Counted from the first letter of the stretch, positions 9,920 through 18,752 are shown. The stretch: 64,000 bases of DNA from Mycobacterium sp. 852014-52450_SCH5900713 (GCF_001667075.1 NZ_LZIL01000032.1:208558-272557); one strand, 5' to 3'. Notes: generated by a model from the letters alone, not told the origin. Translations and numbers: made by a program.

Positions 9920-12325
9920 TCAGTCTGAGGCACTTGCTGTTTGGTGCTTGTCGCGGGAGTGGTGGTCAAGCCAGCGGTAAGCTATGAGCTTGATCCGGTC
10001 GTTGAAGAGGAACCACACCACCGAGTAGCCCCAGACGATGCCTGCCCACCGCCACCCCAGGGGCGTCATCGCCACGCCGTAGACAGCGATCAACGTGGCA
10101 GTGCTTTGCGCCGTGATGACAGCGCCGAGCAGCAGTGGTGCCGGCGCCGGCCGAGACCAGAACGGGCCACGGGAGCGGGTGAGGAAGATGGTCAGCTGCC
10201 CCGCGACTGACAACTTCAGGTAGATCATGGTGCGGATGAAGTCACGGCTGAGCCCGAACACACTATCGGCGATGAAGAACAGCGTGAAGCTCGCGACGAC
10301 GCCGATCACACCCAGCACGGTGGCGATGGTCAGCACGGCGCGCATGTCCCACCTGACGGGCCTGGGTGAGCCGCGCACATGGTCGTATGCGATTGAGAGG
10401 ATCGCGCCGTCGTTGAGCAGCGCCAGGAACACGATCATCGCGGCGGTGACCGGGAAGAAGTTCATCGACACGACCGCCAGGGTGATCAACAGCAGCACCC
10501 GGATGGTCTCTGCGATGCGGTAGGTGGCGTAGCTGGTCAGCCGGGCGAAGATCTCGCGGGCCAGCCCGATGGCGGACACGATCACTGACAGCCCCGGCGC
10601 CAGCAGGACCACGTCGGCGGCCGCGCGGGCCGCGTCGGTGGCCCCAGAGACCGCGATGCCGGCATCGGCCTGCTTGAGCGCGGGGGCGTCGTTGACGCCG
10701 TCGCCGGTCATGCCGACGATGTGGCCGCGATCCTGCAATAGCCGCACGATGTGGTACTTGTGCTCGGGAAACACCTGCGCGAACCCGTCGGTCGCCTCCA
10801 CCCGGTCGCCCAGAGCGTCGTCGTCAGCGGTGCCGTCGAGGATGGCGGCATCGAGGATCTGGTCGCCGAGGCCGACCTGGCGGGCGATCTCCCGGCCGAT
10901 GGCGACCTGGTCGCCGGTGACCATCTTGACGTCGATGCCGAGTTCCTTGGCGGCGGCGATGGTTGTCGCGGAGTCCTCGCGAGGCGGATCGGCTAACGCC
11001 AGCACACCCATCAGCCGCCAGGAGCCGTCTCCGGCCGTCTTCGCCACGCCGAGAGCCCGGTACCCATGGCTGGCGAACCGTTCGACCACACCGGCGACCT
11101 CAGCGGACGCGCCGTCACCGTCACATAAGGCGGAGATGATCTGCGGTGCGCCCTTACTGACCCGAAAGCTCTGCCCCTCCGCGTCGCGCACCCGCGCTTC
11201 GGTGCGTTTGCTGACCGGATCGAAAGGAACGAACTGCTCGACCCGCCCCGCCGGTGGTTGCTCCACGGCAGCCAGCACCACCAGATCGATGAGGTCGTTG
11301 TCCTCGGCGCGCGAAGCCTGTGCGGCCGCGGTGAGCAGTTCATCGTCACTGACGGCGGTGGCGGTCCAGCGCGCAGCAAGCGCGAGGCGGTTCCGGGTCA
11401 GGGTGCCGGTCTTGTCCGAGCACAACACGTCGATTCCGCCGAGTTCTTCAACGGCCGGCAGGTGGCTGACGACGGCCTCATGACGCGCAAGCTGGCGTGC
11501 GCCGATGGCCATCGTCACCGACAGCACCGCCGGCAGCGCCACCGGGATCGAGGCGATCGTGACCACCAGGGCGAACTCGAGGGTCTGCAGCACCGGGTTG
11601 CCGCGCACCAGCGAGACCGCAACCGTCAACGACACCAGGGCGAGCGCGATCACGATCAAATAGTTGGCGATCCGCAGCACCGCGCGCTGAAAGTGGCTGA
11701 CCGTGCCCGCGCTTTCCACCAGCGCGGTGGTCTTACCCATGTACGACGACGCTCCGGTGGCGTAAACCAGGGCGTCGGCCTCCCCCCGCACCAGTACGGA
11801 CCCCGAAAACAGGTTTTCTCCTCGCCCGCGGCTGACGGCCAGCGACTCGCCGGTCAGCGCGGACTGATCTACCTGGAGGGCGACGTCGTCCAGCACCCGC
11901 AGATCGGCGGGAACCACGTCACCGAGGCGTACTCGCACGACGTCGCCGGGCACCAACTCGCGCACCGGAAGCGTCACCCATTCACCGCCGCGCAGCACCC
12001 GCGCCGAGGTCGCCAGCTGCTGTTTGAGTGCAGCGATTGCGTTGGCCGCCTGGTGTTCCTCGAAAAACGCCACCAACCCGTTCATCGCCAGCAGCACCCC
12101 GATGATCACCGCGTCCGTCCAATGCCGCACGGCAAGCGACAAGGCCAGAGCGACCTCGATCATCCACGGTATCGGCGCCCAGAAATAACCCAAGAATTCC
12201 AATACCGGATTGCGGTGTCGCTCGGCTATCTCGTTGGGACCGTAACGCTCCAGTCGCTGCTGCGCCTCGGCGGATGTCAAACCCGTTGGGTTGCCCGTCA
12301 ATTCGCTGGAGTGTGTCAACCCCAC
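9920..12325 (-). CDS. plasma-membrane H+-transporting P-type ATPase (P3A)
   Basis: Integral membrane pump of 801 aa that couples ATP hydrolysis to proton export. It follows the P3A plan: N-terminal GLTSAEAQQRL cation-ATPase domain, TGES actuator loop, IPVALPAVLSV in TM4, phosphorylated D304 in CSDKTGTLT, and the TGDGVNDAPALKQADAGIAV hinge. The short C-terminus and absence of a heavy-metal-binding domain separate it from CopA/Ctp metal pumps. The listed start is GTG at 12325, but a GGGGAGG sequence abuts it, so TTG at 12319, two codons later with 5-base spacing, is equally plausible. A DosR-like box lies 58 bases upstream. The neighbours look unrelated. Confidence 0.88.
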   Translation of the reverse strand: MGLTHSSELTGNPTGLTSAEAQQRLERYGPNEIAERHRNPVLEFLGYFWAPIPWMIEVALALSLAVRHWTDAVIIGVLLAMNGLVAFFEEHQAANAIAALKQQLATSARVLRGGEWVTLPVRELVPGDVVRVRLGDVVPADLRVLDDVALQVDQSALTGESLAVSRGRGENLFSGSVLVRGEADALVYATGASSYMGKTTALVESAGTVSHFQRAVLRIANYLIVIALALVSLTVAVSLVRGNPVLQTLEFALVVTIASIPVALPAVLSVTMAIGARQLARHEAVVSHLPAVEELGGIDVLCSDKTGTLTRNRLALAARWTATAVSDDELLTAAAQASRAEDNDLIDLVVLAAVEQPPAGRVEQFVPFDPVSKRTEARVRDAEGQSFRVSKGAPQIISALCDGDGASAEVAGVVERFASHGYRALGVAKTAGDGSWRLMGVLALADPPREDSATTIAAAKELGIDVKMVTGDQVAIGREIARQVGLGDQILDAAILDGTADDDALGDRVEATDGFAQVFPEHKYHIVRLLQDRGHIVGMTGDGVNDAPALKQADAGIAVSGATDAARAAADVVLLAPGLSVIVSAIGLAREIFARLTSYATYRIAETIRVLLLITLAVVSMNFFPVTAAMIVFLALLNDGAILSIAYDHVRGSPRPVRWDMRAVLTIATVLGVIGVVASFTLFFIADSVFGLSRDFIRTMIYLKLSVAGQLTIFLTRSRGPFWSRPAPAPLLLGAVITAQSTATLIAVYGVAMTPLGWRWAGIVWGYSVVWFLFNDRIKLIAYRWLDHHSRDKHQTASASD

Positions 12326-12754
12326 CTCCCCGGATGTTGGCGATGTCCGGCGTCCACCATCGCACCTTCACTGCGTGGGAAGTAGGGCCAAACGACCCCC
12401 AATATCGCGCGCCTTGTTCGCCGACGGGCAACCCGCGACCCGGCCCGTTGGTGACTTCAGAATCCGATTACGCATGCGATGGCGGATTCGCTTATCAGGT
12501 CGAGGGTCGCAGCGGTTACCCGTTCTATCGGTATCTCCGTGTGATCCGACACAGGCCGGCCAGGCAAGCGGGCGGCCGCAATTCGGGGAAATCGGGATGA
12601 GACGGCTGATCCCATCGGACTGCGCCGCCAATGGCCAACTCGCGGAGTTCCCCAAACAGACACGGAGCGATCGGAAACGCCTTTGCGGCCCAATTAACGC
12701 GTCCGGCAAGCCCGTGCCCCGGACGCCTTTGGCGCAATTTGCGCGCCGAAATGG
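12326..12754. other. 429-base intergenic region upstream of the ATPase
   Basis: Several short open frames on both strands have no plausible codon start, motif or ribosome-binding site, and none is called. It lies upstream of the ATPase and downstream of a small basic-protein gene on the same strand. The only element noted is a DosR-like box at 12383-12398. Confidence 0.5.
12383..12398 (-). promoter_or_regulatory. DosR-box-like sequence
   Basis: On the minus strand this reads GGGTCGTTTGGCCCTA. It keeps the outer GGG, the C at position 5 and the GxCCC(T)A end of the DosR dormancy box (GGGAC-n4-GnCCC), but departs from it at the fourth base. It lies 58 bases upstream of the H+-ATPase start. Family knowledge: DosR activates some P-type ATPase genes such as ctpF. 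Binding here is inference from a degenerate match. Confidence 0.3.
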
Positions 12755-12961
12755 TCAGGCCGGGGTGTTGGTGCTGGAGTAGAGCTTGAAGTCGCGGATC
12801 AGCGGAATGACCTCGCCACCGGCCACCGCGGCACGCTGGCTGGCGCGGAAAGCGGGATGACGGCGCATCGCCTCACGGCGTTCGCGTTCCTGGCGCCGAG
12901 CCGCAGCCCATACCGGGTGGGACTGAAGGGAAATAACCGTCGCTCCCGTTGAATTCGCCAC
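12755..12961 (-). CDS. small arginine-rich hypothetical protein
   Basis: A 68-aa protein beginning VANSTGATVISLQSHPVW. The middle is strongly basic (RRQERERREAMRRHPAF) and the end is IRDFKLYSSTNTPA. GTG at 12961 is preferred over an upstream in-frame start at 12985 because a good GGGAGGAG ribosome-binding site precedes it at a 9-base distance. No family was recognised. The single gene is flanked by long non-coding stretches, and a hairpin lies 62 bases upstream of its start. Coding potential is supported by the ribosome-binding site and sensible amino-acid composition, not by homology. Confidence 0.55.
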   Translation of the reverse strand: MANSTGATVISLQSHPVWAAARRQERERREAMRRHPAFRASQRAAVAGGEVIPLIRDFKLYSSTNTPA

Positions 12962-13022
12962 GATCGTTAACTCCTCCCAGTGCAACCCGCAAAAACTACG
13001 CCTTGTGGTTATCGGCTTGTGA

Positions 13023-13049
13023 TCTCAGGATGCCCGGCCGATCCTGAGA
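13023..13049 (-). promoter_or_regulatory. perfect 9-base inverted repeat upstream of small basic gene
   Basis: TCTCAGGAT and ATCCTGAGA are perfect complements around a 9-base loop. The element is in the divergent region between the small basic-protein gene (62 bases from its start) and the GH16 gene. It is an operator or 5'-leader hairpin rather than a terminator, because no gene ends here. Confidence 0.4.
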
Positions 13050-13216
13050 CCAAACCATCCACGAAGTTGAGAATTAGCCATGAATTTCGACTAATCCTTT
13101 AGCCGCTACCGCGCCGCCGTCCGTGCTGGCCCACCGGCGATTCGAAACGTTAGCGGCGAGCACCGACAGATTTCGGAGTTCGGTCGAGACGGCGGTGGCT
13201 GCTATCGTCCCCGCGT

Positions 13217-14044
13217 ATGCCCAAGATGGACCGCCGCCGCATGATGTTGACGACCGGGATCGGCGTGCTGGCAGCCGCGCTGCCTGCGCCGGTGGCCCTG
13301 GCCCGCCCGGGTCGCACACCCGCCCCCGCCGCTCCCAGCGGCCAAACCGGCACCTACATTTTTCACGACGAATTCGACGGACCCGCCGGCTCGGCGCCGG
13401 ATTCGTCGAAGTGGACGGTGGCGAAGGCCCGGGAGACCATCAAGGATCCGACATATTGGGAGCTGCCCGAACATATCGGGCAGTACCGCGACGATCGTCG
13501 CAACGTCTTCCTCGACGGCAATTCCAACCTGGTTCTCCGCGCCGCCAAGGACGGCCCCAGCTACTACAGCGGCAAAGTCCAAAGCCTCTGGCGGGGCGGC
13601 GTCGGCCATACCTGGGAAGCCCGTATCAAGCTCAACTGCCTGACGGCCGGCGCCTGGCCGGCCTACTGGCTGGGTAACGATGACCAGGGCGAGATCGACG
13701 TGATGGAGTGGTACGGCAACGGCAGTTGGCCCTCGGCCACCACCGTGCACGCGAAAGCCAACGGCGGCGAATGGAAGACGCACAACATTGCGATGGACAG
13801 CGCCTGGCACACCTGGCGCACGCAGTGGGACGAGGCCGGCATCCGGTTCTGGAAGGACTACTCCGACGGGGCCCAGCCCTATTTCGACGTGCCGGCGAGC
13901 TCGCTGCCGGATTGGCCGTTCAACGGACCGGGTTACACGGTCTACCCGGTGTTCAATCTGGCGGTGGCAGGTTCCGGCGGCGGCGATCCAGGACCGGGCA
14001 CCTATCCCGCCGACATGCTCGTCGACTGGATCCGCGTCTGGTAG
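13217..14044 (+). CDS. secreted GH16 endo-beta-1,3-glucanase-like protein (Rv0315-like)
   Basis: Exported glycoside hydrolase family 16 protein of 275 aa, the apparent counterpart of M. tuberculosis Rv0315. The N-terminus MPKMDRRRMML with a following alanine/leucine stretch is a Tat- or Sec-type signal, cleaved near ALA-RPG. The jelly-roll domain starts at FHDEFDG (49-55). The catalytic motif is EIDVME with nucleophile E159 and acid/base E164. The end LVDWIRVW is the typical GH16 closing strand. ATG at 13217 corresponds to the start I recall for the Rv0315 N-terminus. The substrate in the cell envelope or host is unknown. The methyltransferase that follows is convergent. Confidence 0.9.
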   Translation: MPKMDRRRMMLTTGIGVLAAALPAPVALARPGRTPAPAAPSGQTGTYIFHDEFDGPAGSAPDSSKWTVAKARETIKDPTYWELPEHIGQYRDDRRNVFLDGNSNLVLRAAKDGPSYYSGKVQSLWRGGVGHTWEARIKLNCLTAGAWPAYWLGNDDQGEIDVMEWYGNGSWPSATTVHAKANGGEWKTHNIAMDSAWHTWRTQWDEAGIRFWKDYSDGAQPYFDVPASSLPDWPFNGPGYTVYPVFNLAVAGSGGGDPGPGTYPADMLVDWIRVW

Positions 14045-14050
14045 GCGGGT

Positions 14051-14896
14051 TCAGTGGGTGAGCAGGGCGACCGCACTCGACGATTTGCCGCCCGGACGGC
14101 GCAAATCCGGCCGAGGCAGCCAGGCAAGCGGACGCATCCAGATCGGTAGGCGATGCAATCGGTGGGCGGCCACCAGTACCGACTCAGCCTCGACGGTCCG
14201 CCAACCAAGGTCTTCGAAAAAGGCCAGGCCGTTGTCGGGTGCGAATTTGAACGGCGCGTTTTCCGAGATGCCGGCGACGTTCTTGTTGATCCGCTTCTTC
14301 AGGCCCGGAAAGGCGAAATCGAGCATCCACCACGCGACCTCGGGGCGCTTGATCGCGTCTGAAAGCCCGACGACGGCGGTGGGCTCGAGGTACATCGACA
14401 GGCCCTCGGTCAGCACGAAGGCCTTCGCCGCACCATCCAGCGCGTCGTTGAAGAACGTGTCTCGGGCGCGCGGGTCGGCGAGGTCAACCGCTATGCGTCG
14501 GAGCCGGCAGCGCGGGGTCTGATCGCCGAGTACTTGCGTCTTTTCCTCGAGCAACTTGGGCAGATCGGCCTCGACCCAGGTGAGATCGGGTGGGAGGTCT
14601 AAGCGATAGGGCCGGGTGTCCAGACCGGCGGCCAGATTCAGCACCCGGTCGCAGCCGTTCGCGAGCGCGTCGGCGATGGCGTCGTCGATGAGCTTGGTGC
14701 GCGCGACCAACCAAAAACCGCTGCGATCGGTCCAGCGAACGTTGTCGACGATCGCGCGGCCGTGTTCGCCGGCGAGACGCTCCGCCAGCGGGTCGCTGAA
14801 CAGCGCGTCGGGGCGGGCCGATTCGGTTGCCCGATGCAACGCCGTCCACCGGGCCGTATCGGAAACATGGGTGATCGTTTGGCCTGGGCGTGACAT
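14051..14896 (-). CDS. LCM-superfamily SAM-dependent methyltransferase
   Basis: A 281-aa member of the leucine carboxyl methyltransferase-like group that is expanded in mycobacteria (TIGR00027-type). Typical blocks are ARWTALHRATES, LFSDPLAERL, VLNLAAGLDTRPYRL (SAM-binding), VEADLP and VLTEGLSMYL. Such enzymes are often linked to lipid or polyketide O-methylation, but the substrate is unknown. The gene is convergent with the GH16 gene, 6 bases apart, and is followed on the same strand by nothing close upstream. Start ATG 14896 gives MSRPGQTITHVS. Confidence 0.85.
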   Translation of the reverse strand: MSRPGQTITHVSDTARWTALHRATESARPDALFSDPLAERLAGEHGRAIVDNVRWTDRSGFWLVARTKLIDDAIADALANGCDRVLNLAAGLDTRPYRLDLPPDLTWVEADLPKLLEEKTQVLGDQTPRCRLRRIAVDLADPRARDTFFNDALDGAAKAFVLTEGLSMYLEPTAVVGLSDAIKRPEVAWWMLDFAFPGLKKRINKNVAGISENAPFKFAPDNGLAFFEDLGWRTVEAESVLVAAHRLHRLPIWMRPLAWLPRPDLRRPGGKSSSAVALLTH

Positions 14897-14927
14897 ACGT
14901 TGCGTTATAGCAAGCCCCGCTGCCGCT

Positions 14928-15614
14928 CTACTGACCGGCCTTGCCGCCGGCGAGCCACGCTTCCGTCACCCCGCGGGTCTGGGGCGGTGGGTAGACGGTG
15001 TCCGGTCGGCCGATTTGGCCGACCTTGACCGTCCACGCCGATGATGAGCGGTCGATGCAACTCCCGGCGCCCTGGCTGGGCAGCCACAGCACCGCGGTAT
15101 TGCCACCGCCGCCGGTGCCGCACCCGTACACCGGGACATACCCGTCGGCGCGACCGCCCCAGGCGCCACCGTTGCGGAACAGGCACCGCGTGCCGTCGTC
15201 GAGAGTCAGCGCGAACGGGTCCGGGGTTGTGGGTGCCTGCACGGGCGGCAGCGGGCCGTCGTAGTTCACCCGATGCATGCGCTTGTCCCAGGGATTGTCC
15301 ACGCACAGCAGCGATCCGGGTGTCGAGGGCCAACAGGTGAGGGCGCCCGCCGCGGTTGGCGAGCAGGAGTAGACGTTGTCGGCCAGCGCCGACGGCGACG
15401 GTGAAGAGCACTCGCTGGCCTGGCCGACGTTGCCCGGTCCGGACGCCACCTGGTAACCGTTCATCGGTTGGCCATCGGGCCCGACGGCCACGACGGTGAT
15501 CTGCTGGGTGGGCGGCGGATCCGCGGCAGCCGGCCCGGGCGGCGACAGGATCGTCGCTGTCAGCACCGTCAGCGCGGCGACGGGGACACCGGCGATTCGC
15601 GACATCACGTTCAC
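14928..15614 (-). CDS. secreted cysteine-containing hypothetical protein
   Basis: A 228-aa exported protein without a recognised family. The signal peptide is MSRIAGVPVAALTVLTATIL followed by a PPGPAAADPP processing-type region. The mature part has eight or more Cys and is rich in Gly/Pro/Trp-containing motifs: VYSCSP, LTCWPSTPGSLLCVDNPW, RCLFRNGGAWGG and VYGCGTGGGGN. This suggests a disulfide-stabilised beta fold. GTG at 15614 is chosen because AAAGG stands 9 bases upstream; ATG at 15605 is an alternative. The gene is divergent from the oxidoreductase at 15667 with only 52 bases between starts. Confidence 0.65.
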   Translation of the reverse strand: MNVMSRIAGVPVAALTVLTATILSPPGPAAADPPPTQQITVVAVGPDGQPMNGYQVASGPGNVGQASECSSPSPSALADNVYSCSPTAAGALTCWPSTPGSLLCVDNPWDKRMHRVNYDGPLPPVQAPTTPDPFALTLDDGTRCLFRNGGAWGGRADGYVPVYGCGTGGGGNTAVLWLPSQGAGSCIDRSSSAWTVKVGQIGRPDTVYPPPQTRGVTEAWLAGGKAGQ

Positions 15615-15666
15615 CGCGCAAAACCTTTCGTACGGCGGCCCCCTTGTTGAAGGGTACGGTGCGCAT

Positions 15667-16677
15667 ATGTCCGATCGAAACCGTCGTTTTCTGCTCCGCG
15701 AACGCCCCACCGGCCGCATCGGCCCGGACACCTTCGAACTGAGCGAGGAGGCGGTGCCCGAGATCGGCGACGGCGAGGCGCTGGTGCGCGTCGACTGGAT
15801 CTCGCTCGACCCGACCAACCGCATGTGGATCAACGACACCCCGACATACCTCCCCCCGGTCGGGCTCGGCGAGGTCATGCGCGCCGCCGGGATCGGCGAG
15901 GTCGTCGCGTCCAAGAGCTCCACCTACGCGGTCGGACAGCAGGTGCAAGGCCTGCTCGGCTGGCAGGAGTACGCGGTCCTCACGGACACGGCGATGGTGA
16001 ACCCGGTGGACGTGGCACCCGGCATCTCGCCGAGCGCCTACCTGGGTGCGCTCGGGATGACCGGGCTCACCGCGTGGATCGGGATCCGTGAGATCGGCAA
16101 GCCGCGGCCGGGCGAGACCGTCGTCGTCTCCGCGGCCGCGGGTGCGGTCGGGTCGGTCGCCGGCCAACTCGCCAAGGCCGCCGGCGCTCGCGTCGTCGGG
16201 ATCGCCGGCGGGCCCGAGAAGTGCGCGCTACTCACCGACCAGCTCGGCTTCGACGCGGCCGTCGACCACCGAGCCGACGACTGGGCCGCCCAGCTGGCGG
16301 CGGCGACGCCCAAGGGCATCGACGTCGACTTCGAAAACGTCGGCGGCGACCTGATGGACGCCATCTTCGCGCGCCTCAACATCGGCGCCCGCGTCGCGCT
16401 CTGCGGCCTGATCTCCGGCTACAACGCGGAAGACCCCCCGCCGGGCCCCCGCGCATTCGGCAATCTGCTCATCCAGCGCGCCACATTGCAGGGTTTCATC
16501 GTCCTCGACCACTTCGGGCGCGCGCCGGAAGCGATCGGCGAGATCGCGGGCCTGATCGAGGCGGGAAAGCTCACCCCGCTCGAGACCCTCGTCGAGGGCT
16601 TCGAGCAGCTGCCAACGGCGATCAACATGCTCTTCGACGGCAAGAACGTCGGCAAGCTGGTGGTCAAGGTCGGCTGA
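15667..16677 (+). CDS. NADPH-dependent zinc-free MDR oxidoreductase (leukotriene-B4-dehydrogenase type)
   Basis: Medium-chain dehydrogenase/reductase of 336 aa, CurA/PTGR-like. It probably reduces alpha,beta-unsaturated ketones or aldehydes with NADPH. It has the family's start block (NRRFLLRERPTGRIG), the dinucleotide motif SAAAGAVGS near residue 155, and the DFENVGGD block that identifies this subfamily. No zinc-ligand cysteines are seen. ATG at 15667 opens MSDRNRRF; an upstream extension to 15496 in the same frame would read through the divergent gene and is rejected. The neighbouring methyltransferase is convergent, 3 bases away. Confidence 0.88.
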   Translation: MSDRNRRFLLRERPTGRIGPDTFELSEEAVPEIGDGEALVRVDWISLDPTNRMWINDTPTYLPPVGLGEVMRAAGIGEVVASKSSTYAVGQQVQGLLGWQEYAVLTDTAMVNPVDVAPGISPSAYLGALGMTGLTAWIGIREIGKPRPGETVVVSAAAGAVGSVAGQLAKAAGARVVGIAGGPEKCALLTDQLGFDAAVDHRADDWAAQLAAATPKGIDVDFENVGGDLMDAIFARLNIGARVALCGLISGYNAEDPPPGPRAFGNLLIQRATLQGFIVLDHFGRAPEAIGEIAGLIEAGKLTPLETLVEGFEQLPTAINMLFDGKNVGKLVVKVG

Positions 16678-16680
16678 TCC

Positions 16681-17520
16681 TCAGCCGAATTCGAGTAGGG
16701 CGAAGACGCCGCGATAAGGCTTCGCGGGCGGAAAGCGCCAGAACGCGGGGTATAGCTTGCCGAAGAAGAAGCCCCGCCCCGCGGGCATCGGTACATCGTG
16801 CACGGCACGGATGCCGGGCACGCCTTCCGCCAGCTTCGCCAGTTGACGCACCGAGAGGCTGAAGGGCATCGGCGGTACCCGGTAGCGCTTGGACGATCGC
16901 AGCCCCCTTCGCGCGACCTTCTTGACGATCGTCGGCGGCAGGTCGAAGAACATCCGGCCGCCGGGAAATCGCTTGGCGCACTGGGTGATCAGTCCCAGCG
17001 CCTCGTTGGGCTGAAGGTACATCAGCAACCCTTCGGCGGTGACGAACACGCCGTTGCCGGTGTCGACCTTGTCCATCCAGCTGTAGTCGAGTGCGGACTG
17101 CGCGAGATGAGTGATCCGCGTGGATTGCGGCAGCAGCCGCTGCCGAAGGTCGATGACCTGAGGCAAATCCACCGAAAGCCAACTGAATTGCGCGCCGGGT
17201 AGGGCGCGGTCCAGGCGCCAGAAAGACGTCTGGAAACCTTCGGCAAGCGCGACCACGGTCGCCCTGGGATGCGCGGTCAGGTAATCGATTGCGCACCGAT
17301 CGACGGCCAGCGAACGCAGCGCCATCTCCTGGCCCCTGCGCCCGAACTTCTCGAAGTCGAAGTCGAAGGACTCCACCAGCCTGACGGCCATCGGATCGTC
17401 GATGATCGGGTCCGGGCGCCCGGCCTGATATGCCCTGCCGTAGAGGGTCAGCAGCGCCGTTTCCGAAACACCGGTCAGCAGCGTGGCATCCACCTTCTGG
17501 CTGTCTTGATTCGTCATCAC
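16681..17520 (-). CDS. LCM-like SAM-dependent methyltransferase
   Basis: A 279-aa class I methyltransferase of the LCM-like group, more diverged than the copy at 14051. It keeps the order of family blocks: TALLTLYGRAYQA, DDPMAVRLVESFDFDF, VVALAEGFQTSFWRLD in the place of the SAM motif (NLAAG-type residues replaced), SVDLPQVIDLRQ and VTAEGLLMYLQ. The replacement of the usual GxGxD by ALAEGFQTS is notable and is common in the O-methyltransferase subgroup related to tetracenomycin enzymes. Start ATG 17520. It is a single gene, convergent with the oxidoreductase. Confidence 0.75.
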   Translation of the reverse strand: MMTNQDSQKVDATLLTGVSETALLTLYGRAYQAGRPDPIIDDPMAVRLVESFDFDFEKFGRRGQEMALRSLAVDRCAIDYLTAHPRATVVALAEGFQTSFWRLDRALPGAQFSWLSVDLPQVIDLRQRLLPQSTRITHLAQSALDYSWMDKVDTGNGVFVTAEGLLMYLQPNEALGLITQCAKRFPGGRMFFDLPPTIVKKVARRGLRSSKRYRVPPMPFSLSVRQLAKLAEGVPGIRAVHDVPMPAGRGFFFGKLYPAFWRFPPAKPYRGVFALLEFG

Positions 17521-17582
17521 GCCAAACCGTAACCGGCTCAGCGCCGAACGTAGGTGCCTACGCGCCGTCTCATGTCGAGCGG

Positions 17583-18239
17583 CTAGGCCGGTGCGGAAGC
17601 CGGATCGATCGGAATCGCGATCTCGTTGCGACGCCGCATCGGCAGCGTCCAGGGCGGATCGTAGAACCAGGCCTCGGCCTCTCCGGTGGTCTTGATCCCG
17701 TTGTCCCGCAATGTTTTCCTGAGCTCATCGGTGCGAGACGCGACCGCCTTGGGGCTGCGGTCACCGCTGAATCGCAGCACGGCTACGGTCGCGGACGGCA
17801 CGGTGACGAGGCGGACCTGATCGTCTTTGGGCGCGGGAAGGGTCTCCATCGTCCACTTCTCGGGCATGAAAAACCGGATCACCCAGCCACTCTCGGCGCT
17901 GGCGGACTGTACGACGGGCGCGGTCATCGCGATCTGCTGGCCACGACGGCCCGGCTGCTGGCTGACGGGTGCCGTCATCGAGATCGATTCGTTGCCCCGA
18001 TTGCCGCCGAATATGTATCCCGCCAGTCGTCGGAACCCCACGTCACGAGCGCGGTTTTCGTCGGCGTCGACTGTAGTCTCGGCGGCAATCCGCGGACCGT
18101 AGCGGCGTATCTCGACGGTGCCGGTGAGCGGATGGCGCGTGTACTTCGGTTCCTCGAGGCCAACGCGAATGCCGCCCACCGCCAGAACCGATTCGGCGAC
18201 CTGCTCGGCGAGCTTGATCGGGTTCATCATCAAAACCAT
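17583..18239 (-). CDS. SOUL-family haem-binding protein
   Basis: SOUL/HBP-type protein of 218 aa. Family features are the start of the barrel EPKYTRHPLTGTVEIRRYGP, the duplicated ISMTAPV and IAMTAPV motifs, VIRFFMPEKWTMETLPAP, and the closing block AWFYDPPWTLPMRRRNEIAIPI. Haem or tetrapyrrole binding is known for some members; function in mycobacteria is unclear. The N-terminal MNPIKLAEQVAESVLAVGGIR could be a short helix or membrane-associated region. ATG at 18239 is chosen because GGTGGG precedes it by 5 bases; upstream in-frame starts reach 18266. Confidence 0.82.
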   Translation of the reverse strand: MVLMMNPIKLAEQVAESVLAVGGIRVGLEEPKYTRHPLTGTVEIRRYGPRIAAETTVDADENRARDVGFRRLAGYIFGGNRGNESISMTAPVSQQPGRRGQQIAMTAPVVQSASAESGWVIRFFMPEKWTMETLPAPKDDQVRLVTVPSATVAVLRFSGDRSPKAVASRTDELRKTLRDNGIKTTGEAEAWFYDPPWTLPMRRRNEIAIPIDPASAPA

Positions 18240-18435
18240 TTGACCCACCAGGCCCCGATGACGCAAGTGCGGTCACTCCCCAACGACGGTGTCACCCGAC
18301 CCTTGTCTTTCGTCGTGGGCGAGGGTAACGCGCGTCCTCCCCGGTGGCGGGTTGGGATCGGTAGCCGACCCGGGGATCTGTACTTGGCGCAACGACGACG
18401 CCAGTCCGGCGCCGCCCCACGAAAGGAAGTCAGAA

Positions 18436-18690
18436 ATGAAGATCGTCCCGGCCAGCATCGAAGAGCAGATCAACCGGGTGGACCGGCAGCGCAGCCTCTA
18501 CATCGGGCTCAGCGCCGGCGCCGTGGCGCTGTGGAGCGCTTTCCGGCTGATCTGGGCCCTCTACATCGGGATGACATTCGGCTGGTTCTTGGGGTCGATG
18601 GTCTTCCAGTTGGTGCTGTGGGGCGTGATCGGTGCGGTCTCGGCGGTTGCGGCCGCTGGGTTCCTGACCCGCTACGCCAAGGGCTCTTGA
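18436..18690 (+). CDS. small two-helix membrane protein
   Basis: An 84-aa protein with a soluble N-terminus (MKIVPASIEEQINRVDRQRS) followed by two hydrophobic segments at about 22-50 and 53-78, giving a two-TM hairpin, and a short basic tail. ATG at 18436 is supported by GAAAGGA at 18421-18427; the frame upstream to 18289 has no support. No family was identified. A strong hairpin ends the transcript 20 bases downstream. Confidence 0.6.
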   Translation: MKIVPASIEEQINRVDRQRSLYIGLSAGAVALWSAFRLIWALYIGMTFGWFLGSMVFQLVLWGVIGAVSAVAAAGFLTRYAKGS

Positions 18691-18709
18691 CTCGTCCGTA
18701 GCAGCGCGA

Positions 18710-18738
18710 AGTTCCGAACCTCATGGAGGTTCGGAACT
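18710..18738 (+). terminator. perfect 13-base-stem bidirectional terminator
   Basis: AGTTCCGAACCTC and GAGGTTCGGAACT pair perfectly across a 3-base ATG loop. The element lies between two convergent genes (small membrane protein and aldehyde dehydrogenase) and so can serve both strands. It is the cleanest terminator in the window. Confidence 0.8.
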
Positions 18739-18752
18739 CTTGCGTTCGAAGG

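Noticed and set aside
12368..12709. Minus-strand frame of 113 codons upstream of the ATPase
   Set aside because: No ribosome-binding site, no motif, unlike composition; several competing frames in the same stretch.
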